This document shows positions 1 to 5,163 of a stretch of 6,130 bases of DNA, one piece after another. Position 1 is the first letter of the stretch; every line of letters starts with the position of its first letter. The DNA is from Caldilineaceae bacterium. GTDB taxonomy: Bacteria; Chloroflexota; Anaerolineae; Caldilineales; Caldilineaceae. The notes under the pieces are model-generated. The model had not been told where the DNA came from, did no database searches, and worked only from the letters and a program-made list of their open reading frames with translations. The position numbers and the translations under genes are program-made. The DNA is taken from contig WGCB01000644.1 of assembly GCA_015494005.1 (NCBI GenBank), forward strand, positions 1 through 6,130, written 5' to 3'.

Positions 1-1
1 T

Positions 2-139
2 CCGGCCCACCCCCGCTACATCTTCACCGAGCGGGGGCTGGGCTACCGCTTTGTGGACTTCAAGAACCAGGGCCGGTCCGACACCCGGTCCGACACAAAG
101 GCGACCGAGTCCGTGGAGTCCCAGGGCCGCTCCGACTGA
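2..139 (+). CDS. OmpR/PhoB-family response regulator, C-terminal fragment
   Basis: Only the last 45 codons are in the window; the gene starts upstream. The visible residues contain [14 protein letters not shown], which matches the end of the winged-helix DNA-binding domain of OmpR/PhoB response regulators (family pattern P-x-Y-I-x-T-x-R-G-x-G-Y-R-F, the C-terminal wing hairpin). Such proteins are phosphorylated by a partner histidine kinase and bind promoter DNA in the cytoplasm. After the wing there are about 27 extra hydrophilic residues rich in Ser, Asp, Thr and Glu, with a repeated RSDT. This is a low-complexity tail that the family does not need. A strong terminator hairpin follows 67 nt after the stop, so this gene probably ends its own transcript and is not part of the rpsB unit. 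Its target genes and partner kinase cannot be told from the fragment. Confidence 0.8.
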   Translation, partial: PAHPRYIFTERGLGYRFVDFKNQGRSDTRSDTKATESVESQGRSD

Positions 140-205
140 CACACGATGGCTGACCCACAGTGGCTGGCACACGATGCTGGCCGATCTGCGATCCCGACAC
201 CCCTC

Positions 206-232
206 GCCTCCGGGAGCTCCCCGGGGGCTTTT
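206..232 (+). terminator. Intrinsic terminator after the response regulator
   Basis: A GC-rich stem pairs 206-214 with 220-228 (GCCTCCGGG with CCCGGGGGC: nine pairs, one of them G-U) around the five-base loop AGCTC. TTTT follows directly at 229-232. This is the classical shape of a Rho-independent terminator. It lies between the response regulator stop and the rpsB promoter, so it separates the two transcription units. The T-tract is short but no weaker than those of the other hairpins in the window. Confidence 0.72.
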
Positions 233-291
233 CGCGTCCCGGAGGCATGGCCTGGGAGCCGGTTTCCCTCGCCCATTGGGTCGGGCAGTTT

Positions 292-321
292 TTGGTCAAC
301 TCCCTGCCGCTGTGGTATCAT
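292..321 (+). promoter_or_regulatory. Candidate sigma-70-type promoter for rpsB
   Basis: A -10-like TATCAT (316-321, five of six matches to TATAAT) lies 18 nt after TTGGTC (292-297, three of six matches to TTGACA). The site is downstream of the terminator at 206-232 and in one of the few AT-richer patches of the region. Transcription would start near 328 and leave a leader of about 180 nt before the rpsB GTG. The -35 match is weak, so the call rests mainly on the -10 box, the spacing and the position. Confidence 0.5.
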
Positions 322-505
322 TGTCAGTCGGTCTGCCTGGCATTTGACCAGACAAAATCCAGACATCCACACGCTCTGGGACCGCAGAAATGGGGGTGCT
401 GCTCGTGCCTCGGCCGAGGACGGACCAGGCAGGCCAGGCCAGTGCAACGAGCAGTCCATTTCCGGGACGAACAGAGCGGACGATCAACCCACAGGAGGGT
501 ACACC
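322..505 (+). promoter_or_regulatory. Structured 5' leader of rpsB
   Basis: This is the 3' half of the 366-nt gene-free stretch 140-505; the 5' half holds the terminator and promoter, and no coding signal was found in it. The leader contains an exact 8-bp long-range helix, CTGCTCGT (399-406) with ACGAGCAG (447-454), extendable by two G-C pairs past a bulged A446. Inside it lies the perfect palindrome CCTCGGCCGAGG (409-420), which could form its own short hairpin. In E. coli, S2 represses its own rpsB-tsf mRNA through a structured leader. This leader could do the same job, but its sequence was not recognised as a known RNA family, so autoregulation here is inference. Confidence 0.4.
493..499 (+). 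promoter_or_regulatory. Strong ribosome binding site deciding the rpsB GTG start
   Basis: AGGAGGG ends six nt before GTG at 506, the best Shine-Dalgarno match near this gene. It fixes the start at 506 rather than at the in-frame ATG codons at 146 (far upstream) or 524 (six codons into the protein). Confidence 0.85.
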
Positions 506-1471
506 GTGGCATCCGTCGTAACAATGAGGCAGCTGCTGGAAGCAGGGGTGCACTTCGGGCACCGCACCCGCCGCTGGAACCCGAAGATGCGTCCCTTCAT
601 CTTCACGGAACGCAGCGGCATCCACATCATCGACCTGCACCAGACCATGGTGCGCATCAACCAGTACTACGACCTGGTCCGGGATCTGGCCGCCAAAGGC
701 GGGACTATCCTGTTCGTAGGCACCAAGCGCCAGGCCCAGGCCACCATCGCCCAGGAGGCCCAGCGGGCCGGCATGCCCTACGTGAACATCCGCTGGCTGG
801 GCGGCACGCTGACCAACTGGAAGACCATCAAGCAGCGCATCGACTACCTGAACACGTTGGAGCGCCGAGTGGCCAGCGGCGAGTTCCGCAACCTGTCCAA
901 GAAGGAACAGCTGGCCATTGACCGGGAGATCGCCAAGCTGAACCGGCGCATCGGTGGCCTGAAGGGGATGAAGGACCTGCCCGACATGCTCTACGTGGTG
1001 GACACCCGCCGGGAAGAGCTGGCGGTGAAGGAGGCCAACAAGGTCCACATCCCGGTCCTGGCCATCGTGGACACCAACTGCGACCCGGATCCCATCGACT
1101 ACATCATCCCGGGCAACGACGACGCCATCCGCTCCATCAAGCTGATCACCCACATCATCGCCGACGCCATCGTGGAGGGGCGCAGCATCCGGGAAGTGGA
1201 CCTGGCCGAGACGGGGCAGGTCTCCGAGGACGAGCTGGCCGAGATGGAGAAGTACCTGGGGCCCAGCACCCTGGCCAAGCTTCAGGCCGCGGAGGAAGCC
1301 GAGGCAGCCGCCGCTGCTCAGGCGGAAGAGGCCGTGGCTGTGGCCGAGAGCGCCCCAGCCGAGGAAACGACCGAAGCCTCGGATGAGGCCTCCGCCGAGG
1401 TCGAGGCCGAGGCCAATCCGGAAGCCAGCAGCGCCGAGGAAACCGCCGACGCCGAACAGGGCGAGGAGTAA
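506..1471 (+). CDS. rpsB: 30S ribosomal protein S2
   Basis: S2 binds the head-platform junction of the 30S subunit and helps recruit S1. The 321-residue product has the whole S2 core: [13 protein letters not shown] near residue 7, [36 protein letters not shown] (96-108), [12 protein letters not shown] (188-199) and [11 protein letters not shown]. The core ends near residue 230. A roughly 62-residue tail (about 260-321) follows, made almost only of Glu, Ala, Ser and Thr; E. coli S2 has 241 residues and no such tail. The GTG at 506 is chosen because of the AGGAGGG six nt upstream and because [14 protein letters not shown] lines up with other S2 N-termini. The frame is open back to an ATG at 146, but that extension crosses the promoter and leader and resembles nothing. 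tsf follows after 215 nt, the usual partner. No terminator hairpin with a T-tract follows the stop. Confidence 0.97.
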   Translation: MASVVTMRQLLEAGVHFGHRTRRWNPKMRPFIFTERSGIHIIDLHQTMVRINQYYDLVRDLAAKGGTILFVGTKRQAQATIAQEAQRAGMPYVNIRWLGGTLTNWKTIKQRIDYLNTLERRVASGEFRNLSKKEQLAIDREIAKLNRRIGGLKGMKDLPDMLYVVDTRREELAVKEANKVHIPVLAIVDTNCDPDPIDYIIPGNDDAIRSIKLITHIIADAIVEGRSIREVDLAETGQVSEDELAEMEKYLGPSTLAKLQAAEEAEAAAAAQAEEAVAVAESAPAEETTEASDEASAEVEAEANPEASSAEETADAEQGEE

Positions 1472-1529
1472 CCCCTCCCCAGGAGGAGCCCGGGCAGTTC
1501 GAAGCCCCGCGGGACGCCGTGCACAGAAA

Positions 1530-1548
1530 GCCGTGCGCGGATCACGGT
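1530..1548 (+). promoter_or_regulatory. Hairpin 1 in the rpsB-tsf gap
   Basis: CCGTG (1531-1535) pairs with CACGG (1543-1547), with a possible G-U closing pair 1530/1548, around the loop CGCGGAT. It has no T-tract and so is not a terminator. Around it are two near-copies of a short repeat, GTGCACAGAAAGCC (1519-1532) and GTGCAGAAAAGCC (1548-1559 region). A stem this short can arise by chance in GC-rich DNA. Confidence 0.3.
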
Positions 1549-1590
1549 GCAGAAAAGCCAGAAAGCACATACGACTGTACGATGACTTGT

Positions 1591-1637
1591 TTCGCCCACG
1601 GACCCAGACCTGCACCTTTGGCTGGCAAGTGGGCGAA
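1591..1637 (+). promoter_or_regulatory. Long 9-bp inverted repeat in the tsf leader
   Basis: TTCGCCCAC (1591-1599) is the exact reverse complement of GTGGGCGAA (1629-1637). Within the 29-nt interval, CCAG (1604-1607) can pair with CTGG (1622-1625), and two more pairs (1609-1610 with 1620-1621) follow past a bulged A. The result is a branched-free, extended hairpin about 50 nt before the tsf start. No T-tract follows, which argues against a terminator. It could be an mRNA processing or stabilising element, a protein-binding site, or an attenuator of translation. No known RNA family was recognised. Confidence 0.45.
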
Positions 1638-1650
1638 CGTGTGAAAACCA

Positions 1651-1665
1651 GCACCAGGCAGGTGC
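1651..1665 (+). promoter_or_regulatory. Small hairpin just upstream of the tsf ribosome binding site
   Basis: GCACC (1651-1655) pairs with GGTGC (1661-1665) around AGGCA. It ends ten nt before the tsf Shine-Dalgarno AGGAG (1676-1680) and leaves it unpaired. The stem is only five pairs, so the support is modest. Confidence 0.3.
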
Positions 1666-1686
1666 CAAACGAAGTAGGAGACAAAC

Positions 1687-2289
1687 ATGGCAGACGTGAC
1701 AATTACATCCCAGATGGTACGCGAGCTGCGCCAGGCCACCGGCGCCGGTGTCCTGGACTGCAAGAAGGCCCTGACCCAGGCGGAAGGCGATTTCGACAAG
1801 GCGGTGGAGATCCTGCGAGAGAAGGGACTCTCGGCCGCGGCCAAGAAGGCCAGCCGGGAGGCCAAGGAGGGGCTCATCGGCACCTACATCCACCCGGGCA
1901 GCAAGGTAGCCGGCATGGTGGAGGTCAACTGCGAGACCGACTTCGTGGCCCGCACCCCCCAGTTCCAGGAGCTGGCCCGGGATCTGGCCATGCAGGTGGT
2001 GGCGGCCCGTCCCCAGTACGTGAGCCGGGACGAGGTCCCCGAAGAGGTCATCGAGAAGGAGAAGGCCATCTACCGCAGCCAGCTGGCCGACAGCGGCAAG
2101 CCCGAGCACATCTGGGATCGCATCATCGAGGGCAAGCTGGAGAAGTGGTTCAGCGAGATCTGCCTCCTGGAGCAGCCCTTCATCAAGAACCCGGACGTGA
2201 CCGTGGAACAGCTGATCGTAGAGAACATCGCCTCCCTCGGCGAGAACATCAAAGTACGCCGCTTCTGCCGCCTGGCAGTCGGCGAGTAG
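1687..2289 (+). CDS. tsf: Elongation factor Ts (short form)
   Basis: EF-Ts recharges EF-Tu by driving GDP off it, in the cytoplasm. The N-terminal UBA-like domain carries [17 protein letters not shown] (13-29), followed by [14 protein letters not shown], which is typical of the family. The EF-Tu-contacting TDFV motif is at 84-87 inside [12 protein letters not shown]. The C-terminus has the usual [16 protein letters not shown]. The protein is 200 residues, much shorter than E. coli EF-Ts (283) and close to the Thermus form (196), so the second core repeat and coiled-coil region are missing by design rather than by truncation. Cys194 sits where Thermus EF-Ts has the cysteine of its dimer disulfide. 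The ATG at 1687 follows AGGAG (1676-1680) by six nt. The gene lies 215 nt after rpsB and is followed by a terminator-like hairpin. Confidence 0.97.
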   Translation: MADVTITSQMVRELRQATGAGVLDCKKALTQAEGDFDKAVEILREKGLSAAAKKASREAKEGLIGTYIHPGSKVAGMVEVNCETDFVARTPQFQELARDLAMQVVAARPQYVSRDEVPEEVIEKEKAIYRSQLADSGKPEHIWDRIIEGKLEKWFSEICLLEQPFIKNPDVTVEQLIVENIASLGENIKVRRFCRLAVGE

Positions 2290-2291
2290 AC

Positions 2292-2327
2292 GGGATGCCC
2301 AGCCAGTGACATCGGCTGGGCATTTCT
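2292..2327 (+). terminator. Terminator-like hairpin after tsf
   Basis: ATGCCCAGCC (2295-2304) pairs perfectly over ten bases with GGCTGGGCAT (2314-2323) around a nine-base loop. Wobble pairs and one G-C pair could lengthen the stem outward to 2292/2326. TTTCT follows within the 3' edge, a weak U-tract. The hairpin starts three nt after the tsf stop, a typical terminator position. It probably ends or attenuates the rpsB-tsf transcript before pyrH. Confidence 0.68.
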
Positions 2328-2348
2328 GTACATGGCCCCGGTGCAGCC

Positions 2349-2369
2349 GGCCTGGTGAACCGACAGGCC
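2349..2369 (+). promoter_or_regulatory. Hairpin in the pyrH leader
   Basis: GGCCTG (2349-2354) pairs with CAGGCC (2364-2369) around the nine-base loop GTGAACCGA. No T-tract follows. The same GGCCTG/CAGGCC arms form the base of the terminator after pyrH (3205-3233), which may be coincidence. Its role is unknown. Confidence 0.3.
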
Positions 2370-2413
2370 AGCTCGTACCACCGATGGCCCAAGCCTGTGC
2401 GGGGCGAATCGGC

Positions 2414-2449
2414 AGCAAACGTGAGACGAGCGTAGCAAACGGAGCAAAC
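2414..2449 (+). repeat. Three AGCAAAC copies directly upstream of pyrH
   Basis: AGCAAAC occurs at 2414-2420, 2434-2440 and 2443-2449, with the last copy touching the pyrH ATG at 2451. The third copy overlaps the Shine-Dalgarno GGAG (2441-2444). In a GC-rich window, three copies of an A-rich heptamer within 36 nt are unlikely to be random. They may keep the start region unpaired or bind a protein or RNA; this is inference. Confidence 0.45.
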
Positions 2450-2450
2450 C

Positions 2451-3182
2451 ATGAGCGAACTGAAATACCACCGCATCCTCCTGAAGCTGGGCGGCGAGGC
2501 CCTGGCCGGCGAGAACGGGTTCGGCATCAATCCTCATCGAGCCCGGGAAGTGGCCAACAAAGTGCTGGGCGTGGTGAACATGGGCGTGCAGGTGGCCCTG
2601 GTCATCGGCGGGGGGAACCTGTGGCGAGGCAAGGCCGACGGCCTGGACCACGGCATGGAGCGGGTCACCGCGGACCACATGGGCATGCTGGCCACGGTCA
2701 TGAACGCCCTGGCCCTGCAGGACGCCCTGGAGCAGATCGGCGTCCCCACCCGGGTGATGACGGGCATCGAGGTGCGGGCCGTGGCCGAGCCCTACATCCA
2801 GCGCCGGGCTGTCCGCCACCTGGAAAAGGGGCGAGTGGTCATTTTCGGCGCAGGCACGGGCAACCCCTACTTCACCACGGACACCGCGGCCGCCCTGCGA
2901 GCCATGGAGATTAAGGCGGAGGTGCTGATCAAGGCCACCAAAGTGGACGCCATCTACGACCGGGACCCCAAGCTGGAGGCCGCCGCCCGTCGCTTCGAGC
3001 GCATGAGCTACATCGACGCCCTGAACATGCGCGTGGGCGTCATGGACAGCACCGCCATCGCCATGTGCATGGACAACGACCTGCCCATCTACGTGGTGAA
3101 CCTCTGGCAGCCCCATGTGCTGGACAAGGTGGTGCGGGGCGAGAGCGTGGGCACCTTCGTCTCCACCCTGGAGACGGCCTAG
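2451..3182 (+). CDS. pyrH: Uridylate kinase (UMP kinase)
   Basis: PyrH turns UMP into UDP with ATP, the committed step from de novo pyrimidine synthesis to UTP and CTP. The bacterial enzyme is an amino-acid-kinase-fold hexamer, generally controlled by GTP and UTP. The 243-residue product has the family motifs in order: [11 protein letters not shown] (8-18), [11 protein letters not shown] (50-60), [19 protein letters not shown] (75-93), [15 protein letters not shown] (133-147), [13 protein letters not shown] (161-173) and, near the end, a MDSTAIAMC segment and LPIYVVNL. Length is normal (E. coli 241). Position 14 is Gly where the E. coli enzyme has Ser (KLSGEAL); related amino-acid kinases also use Gly here, so activity is expected. 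The ATG at 2451 follows GGAG (2441-2444) by six nt. A terminator-like hairpin lies on each side, so it may be a separate transcript, though no convincing promoter was found upstream. Confidence 0.97.
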   Translation: MSELKYHRILLKLGGEALAGENGFGINPHRAREVANKVLGVVNMGVQVALVIGGGNLWRGKADGLDHGMERVTADHMGMLATVMNALALQDALEQIGVPTRVMTGIEVRAVAEPYIQRRAVRHLEKGRVVIFGAGTGNPYFTTDTAAALRAMEIKAEVLIKATKVDAIYDRDPKLEAAARRFERMSYIDALNMRVGVMDSTAIAMCMDNDLPIYVVNLWQPHVLDKVVRGESVGTFVSTLETA

Positions 3183-3203
3183 AACCGACCATCCCTTCTG
3201 CCC

Positions 3204-3236
3204 GGGCCTGTCAGGATCTCCTCCTGGCAGGCCTTT
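3204..3236 (+). terminator. Intrinsic terminator after pyrH
   Basis: GGCCTG (3205-3210) pairs with CAGGCC (3228-3233), then a T-G pair (3211/3227), then CAGGA (3212-3216) with TCCTG (3222-3226), closing on the loop TCTCC. The 12-pair stem is followed by TTT (3234-3236). It begins 22 nt after the pyrH stop. The U-tract is short, as at the other terminators of this window. Confidence 0.7.
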
Positions 3237-3293
3237 GCGCGTCCAGCCCAGGATCCCACCCTCGATCCCCGACCTTGCGAACCCTGGCAAACG

Positions 3294-3323
3294 TTTTCAT
3301 TTGATGGCGAAATTTGCTAAAAT
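3294..3323 (+). promoter_or_regulatory. Extended -10 promoter for frr (and perhaps uppS-cdsA)
   Basis: TAAAAT (3318-3323, five of six matches to TATAAT) is preceded by TGC (3315-3317), which gives the extended -10 TGn element. TTTTCA (3294-3299, four of six matches to TTGACA) lies 18 nt upstream. The site sits in an AT-rich island that stands out sharply from the GC-rich surroundings, and directly after the pyrH terminator. Transcription would start near 3330, giving a leader of about 140 nt. This is the best promoter in the window. Confidence 0.68.
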
Positions 3324-3326
3324 AAC

Positions 3327-3420
3327 CGAGACATGTCCCCCGGCACGGTTTCTCCGGCCATTTCAGCACCCTCGAGACAGTTTCGGACTATTTTTGAACA
3401 ACCTCGGATAATTTCGGGAT
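3327..3420 (+). promoter_or_regulatory. AT-rich frr leader with palindrome and short repeats
   Basis: The perfect palindrome GACATGTC (3330-3337) falls at the predicted transcription start. CGAGACA occurs at 3327-3333 and again at 3373-3379. Two similar segments, TCGGACTATTT (from 3383) and TCGGATAATTT (from 3404), follow. These could be operator half-sites or remnants of a second promoter; a GATAAT at 3407-3412 has no good -35. The function is unknown. Confidence 0.3.
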
Positions 3421-3469
3421 CCACCCGGCGGCTGGGAAGAGCCCCACACTGGCAAAGGAGTGTCTGGCA

Positions 3470-4027
3470 ATGATCGACGAGGTCCTTCGAGACGCGGAAG
3501 AACGAATGCGCAAAGCCGTGGAGGTGATGCGGCATGATCTGATGACCATCCGGACCGGCCGAGCCACCCCTGCCCTGGTGGAAAGCATCCAGGTGGAGTA
3601 CTACGGCGTGCCCACCCCCCTCATGCAGCTGGCCAGCATCAGCGTGCCCGACGCCCAGACCCTGCTCATCCGCCCCTACACCCCCAGCGACGTCCAGGCC
3701 ATCGAGCGGGCCATTGCCAAATCGGACCTGGGACTGACCCCCAACAGCGATGGCAAACAGCTGCGGCTGCACATCCCACCCTTGACTGAGGAGCGCCGAC
3801 GGGAGCTGACCAAGGTGGTGGCCAAGCGCGCCGAGGAGGCCCGGGTGGCCATCCGCAACATCCGCCGGGATGCCATCCACGACTTGCGCCAAATGGAGAA
3901 GGAAAGTATCATCACCGAAGACGAGCTCCACCGGAGCCAGGACAAGGTCCAAGAGCTGACCAACACCTACATCAAGAAGGTGGACGAACTGGCCCACGAG
4001 AAGGAGCAGGAGATCATGACCATCTAG
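3470..4027 (+). CDS. frr: Ribosome recycling factor
   Basis: RRF acts with EF-G to split the post-termination ribosome and free the mRNA and tRNA. The 185-residue length equals that of E. coli RRF. Motifs run in order: [18 protein letters not shown] (20-37), the start of the first long helix of domain [21 protein letters not shown] (44-63), in the beta-rich domain II; then [14 protein letters not shown] and [12 protein letters not shown], and [12 protein letters not shown] in the second helix of the bundle. The conserved arginines of the last motif are present. The charged C-terminal helix ends with [12 protein letters not shown] at 3470 follows AAAGGAG (3454-3460) by nine nt. The gene has its own promoter (3294-3323) downstream of the pyrH terminator, so it can be expressed apart from rpsB-tsf-pyrH. 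A T-tailed hairpin lies downstream, before uppS. Confidence 0.97.
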   Translation: MIDEVLRDAEERMRKAVEVMRHDLMTIRTGRATPALVESIQVEYYGVPTPLMQLASISVPDAQTLLIRPYTPSDVQAIERAIAKSDLGLTPNSDGKQLRLHIPPLTEERRRELTKVVAKRAEEARVAIRNIRRDAIHDLRQMEKESIITEDELHRSQDKVQELTNTYIKKVDELAHEKEQEIMTI

Positions 4028-4148
4028 CCCGAGGGATCGGGGCCGTGCAGCCCCCGCGCAGCCCAGAGCATCCCGGCGAGTGCCCCCACGGCGTGGTCGT
4101 CCAGGTCGTGGCGCTTGGGTCGGGATCTCCGACGGGATTTCCAGTGCA

Positions 4149-4184
4149 GACGCCCAGCGCAGCGGAGTGCAGCGCGGCGGCGTC
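4149..4184 (+). promoter_or_regulatory. Hairpin between frr and uppS
   Basis: GACGCC (4149-4154) pairs with GGCGTC (4179-4184), and GCGC (4157-4160) with GCGC (4172-4175) inside it. A smaller stem, GTCGG (4119-4123) with CCGAC (4129-4133), precedes it. Neither has a T-tract. They lie just before the terminator hairpin at 4192, so this gap could fold into several stems in series. The rest of the 259-nt gap shows no coding signal. Confidence 0.35.
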
Positions 4185-4191
4185 GAACGGC

Positions 4192-4223
4192 GAGGGGTGG
4201 GGCCAAGCTCACCCCTCTGTTTT
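4192..4223 (+). terminator. Terminator or attenuator hairpin upstream of uppS
   Basis: GAGGGGTG (4192-4199) pairs perfectly with CACCCCTC (4210-4217), with two more inner pairs possible (4200/4209 G-U, 4201/4208 G-C). TGTTTT follows at 4218-4223. This is the best T-tract of the four terminator-like hairpins. It is 165 nt after the frr stop and only 63 nt before the uppS GTG, with no promoter visible in between. It may therefore act as an attenuator of uppS-cdsA as well as a terminator of frr. Confidence 0.72.
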
Positions 4224-4237
4224 CATGGCAGATCGAC

Positions 4238-4266
4238 TGGCCCGGCGTCCGCACCAACCGGGGCCA
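4238..4266 (+). promoter_or_regulatory. Hairpin just upstream of the uppS ribosome binding site
   Basis: TGGCCCGG (4238-4245) pairs with CCGGGGCCA (4258-4266), eight pairs with one bulged G. It ends eight nt before the uppS Shine-Dalgarno and leaves it free. No T-tract follows. It may affect ribosome loading or compete with the hairpin at 4192. Confidence 0.35.
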
Positions 4267-4273
4267 TTGGATC

Positions 4274-4279
4274 GAGGAG
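4274..4279 (+). promoter_or_regulatory. Ribosome binding site deciding the uppS GTG start
   Basis: GAGGAG ends seven nt before the GTG at 4287. The open frame reaches back to a GTG at 4080, but that start has no such site, and the added 69 residues would be encoded by the terminator and hairpin region. Confidence 0.85.
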
Positions 4280-4286
4280 CAACATC

Positions 4287-5027
4287 GTGGCCAAAAAGCA
4301 GGAAGCGACCTATCCCCCCATCTCCCCTGTGCCCTACCACGTGGGCATCATCATGGACGGCAACGGCCGCTGGGCCAAACGCCGGGGGCTCCCTCGGCAG
4401 ATGGGCCACCGGGCCGGGGTCAACAACATCCAGCCGGTCCTGGAGGGCTGCGTGGAGTTCGGCGTCAAGGTGCTGACCATCTACGCCTTCTCCACGGAGA
4501 ACTGGCATCGCCCCCCGGAGGAGGTCTCCGGGCTGATGCAGCTCCTGGGCTACACCATCCGCCGCCGACTGAGCGAACTCCACAAGAACGGCGTGCAGAT
4601 CCGCCACAGCGGCCGCCTGGAGGGGATCAACCCGGAGCTCCAGGAGCAGATCCGCCACGCCCTGGAGGTCACCAAGAACAACGACCGCATCATCCTCAAC
4701 GTGGCCTTCAACTACGGGGGCCGCAGCGAGATCCTGGACGCAGTGCGCCAGATCATCCGGGACGGCATCGACCCGGACGAGCTGACCGAGGAAGTCTTCA
4801 GCCGCTACCTCTACACCGGTGACCTGCCGGACCCGGACCTGATCATCCGCACCGGCGGGGAATATCGCCTGAGCAACTTCCTGATCTGGCAGGCGGCCTA
4901 TTCCGAGTACTACACCACCCCCACCTACTGGCCCGATTTCGACAAGGACGAGCTCTACAAGGCCCTGGCCGAGTACGCGGCCCGAGAACGCCGCTTCGGC
5001 CGAGTCCCGGACGCCACGCCCGCCTAG
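4287..5027 (+). CDS. uppS: Undecaprenyl diphosphate synthase (cis-prenyltransferase)
   Basis: UppS extends farnesyl-PP with isopentenyl-PP units in cis to the C55 carrier lipid for peptidoglycan and other wall polymers; it is a soluble or membrane-associated homodimer. From the GTG at 4287 the product has 246 residues (E. coli 253). [17 protein letters not shown] (18-34) holds the catalytic Asp24 (E. coli Asp26), with Asn26, Arg28 and Trp29. GHRAG (40-44) and [10 protein letters not shown] (64-73) form the next family motifs. Near the end, [18 protein letters not shown] (184-201) gives Arg188 and Arg194, and Glu207 follows in AYSEYY; these match E. coli Arg194, Arg200 and Glu213, which bind the incoming isopentenyl-PP. 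Product chain length cannot be told from the sequence by eye. It is followed after 136 nt by cdsA, the usual neighbour. Confidence 0.96.
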   Translation: MAKKQEATYPPISPVPYHVGIIMDGNGRWAKRRGLPRQMGHRAGVNNIQPVLEGCVEFGVKVLTIYAFSTENWHRPPEEVSGLMQLLGYTIRRRLSELHKNGVQIRHSGRLEGINPELQEQIRHALEVTKNNDRIILNVAFNYGGRSEILDAVRQIIRDGIDPDELTEEVFSRYLYTGDLPDPDLIIRTGGEYRLSNFLIWQAAYSEYYTTPTYWPDFDKDELYKALAEYAARERRFGRVPDATPA

Positions 5028-5070
5028 CTCCTGCCCGACCACCGCCACCTGGCCGTCTCCCCCGGGCCAC

Positions 5071-5115
5071 CGGATCGAGCCCGATCCGCCCTGCACCCCG
5101 CGCCCGCCGGGTGCA
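5071..5115 (+). promoter_or_regulatory. Two adjacent hairpins in the uppS-cdsA gap
   Basis: CGGATCG (5071-5077) pairs with CGATCCG (5082-5088) around the tetraloop AGCC. TGCACCC (5092-5098) then pairs with GGGTGCA (5109-5115) around a ten-base loop. Each is a perfect 7-bp stem and neither has a T-tract. They may stabilise the uppS 3' end or affect cdsA translation. No promoter was found in the gap. Confidence 0.38.
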
Positions 5116-5163
5116 ACCAGCCGCCACCAGCCATCCATTCCAGCGAAACCGAGTCAGCATCCT

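Noticed and set aside
1481..1488. AGGAGGAG right after the rpsB stop, resembling a ribosome binding site
   Set aside because: No ATG, GTG or TTG lies at a usable distance downstream. It can pair with the preceding CCTCC to form a small hairpin.
1491..1510. GTTCGAA flanked by GGGC and GCCC, resembling a tRNA T-arm
   Set aside because: The stem is only four pairs, and no acceptor, D or anticodon arm can be drawn around it.
1582..1644. A 20-codon ATG frame in the tsf leader (possible leader peptide)
   Set aside because: No ribosome binding site precedes it, and it has no run of regulatory codons. It lies across the 9-bp inverted repeat, so RNA structure explains the region better.
296..1702. 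Long open frame on the minus strand opposite rpsB (468 codons)
   Set aside because: It is the mirror of a GC-rich real gene. The translation is full of Gly, Leu, Val, His and Asp with no family motif, and S2 on the + strand is certain.
1318..3290. Long minus-strand open frames opposite tsf and pyrH (1318-2418 and 2070-3290)
   Set aside because: They run across intergenic hairpins and two well-identified genes, and show no domain pattern. This is expected from codon bias in high-GC DNA.
3301..3323. TTGATG (3301-3306) as the -35 box of the frr promoter
   Set aside because: The spacer to TAAAAT would be only 11 nt. TTTTCA at 3294-3299 gives 18 nt and is preferred.
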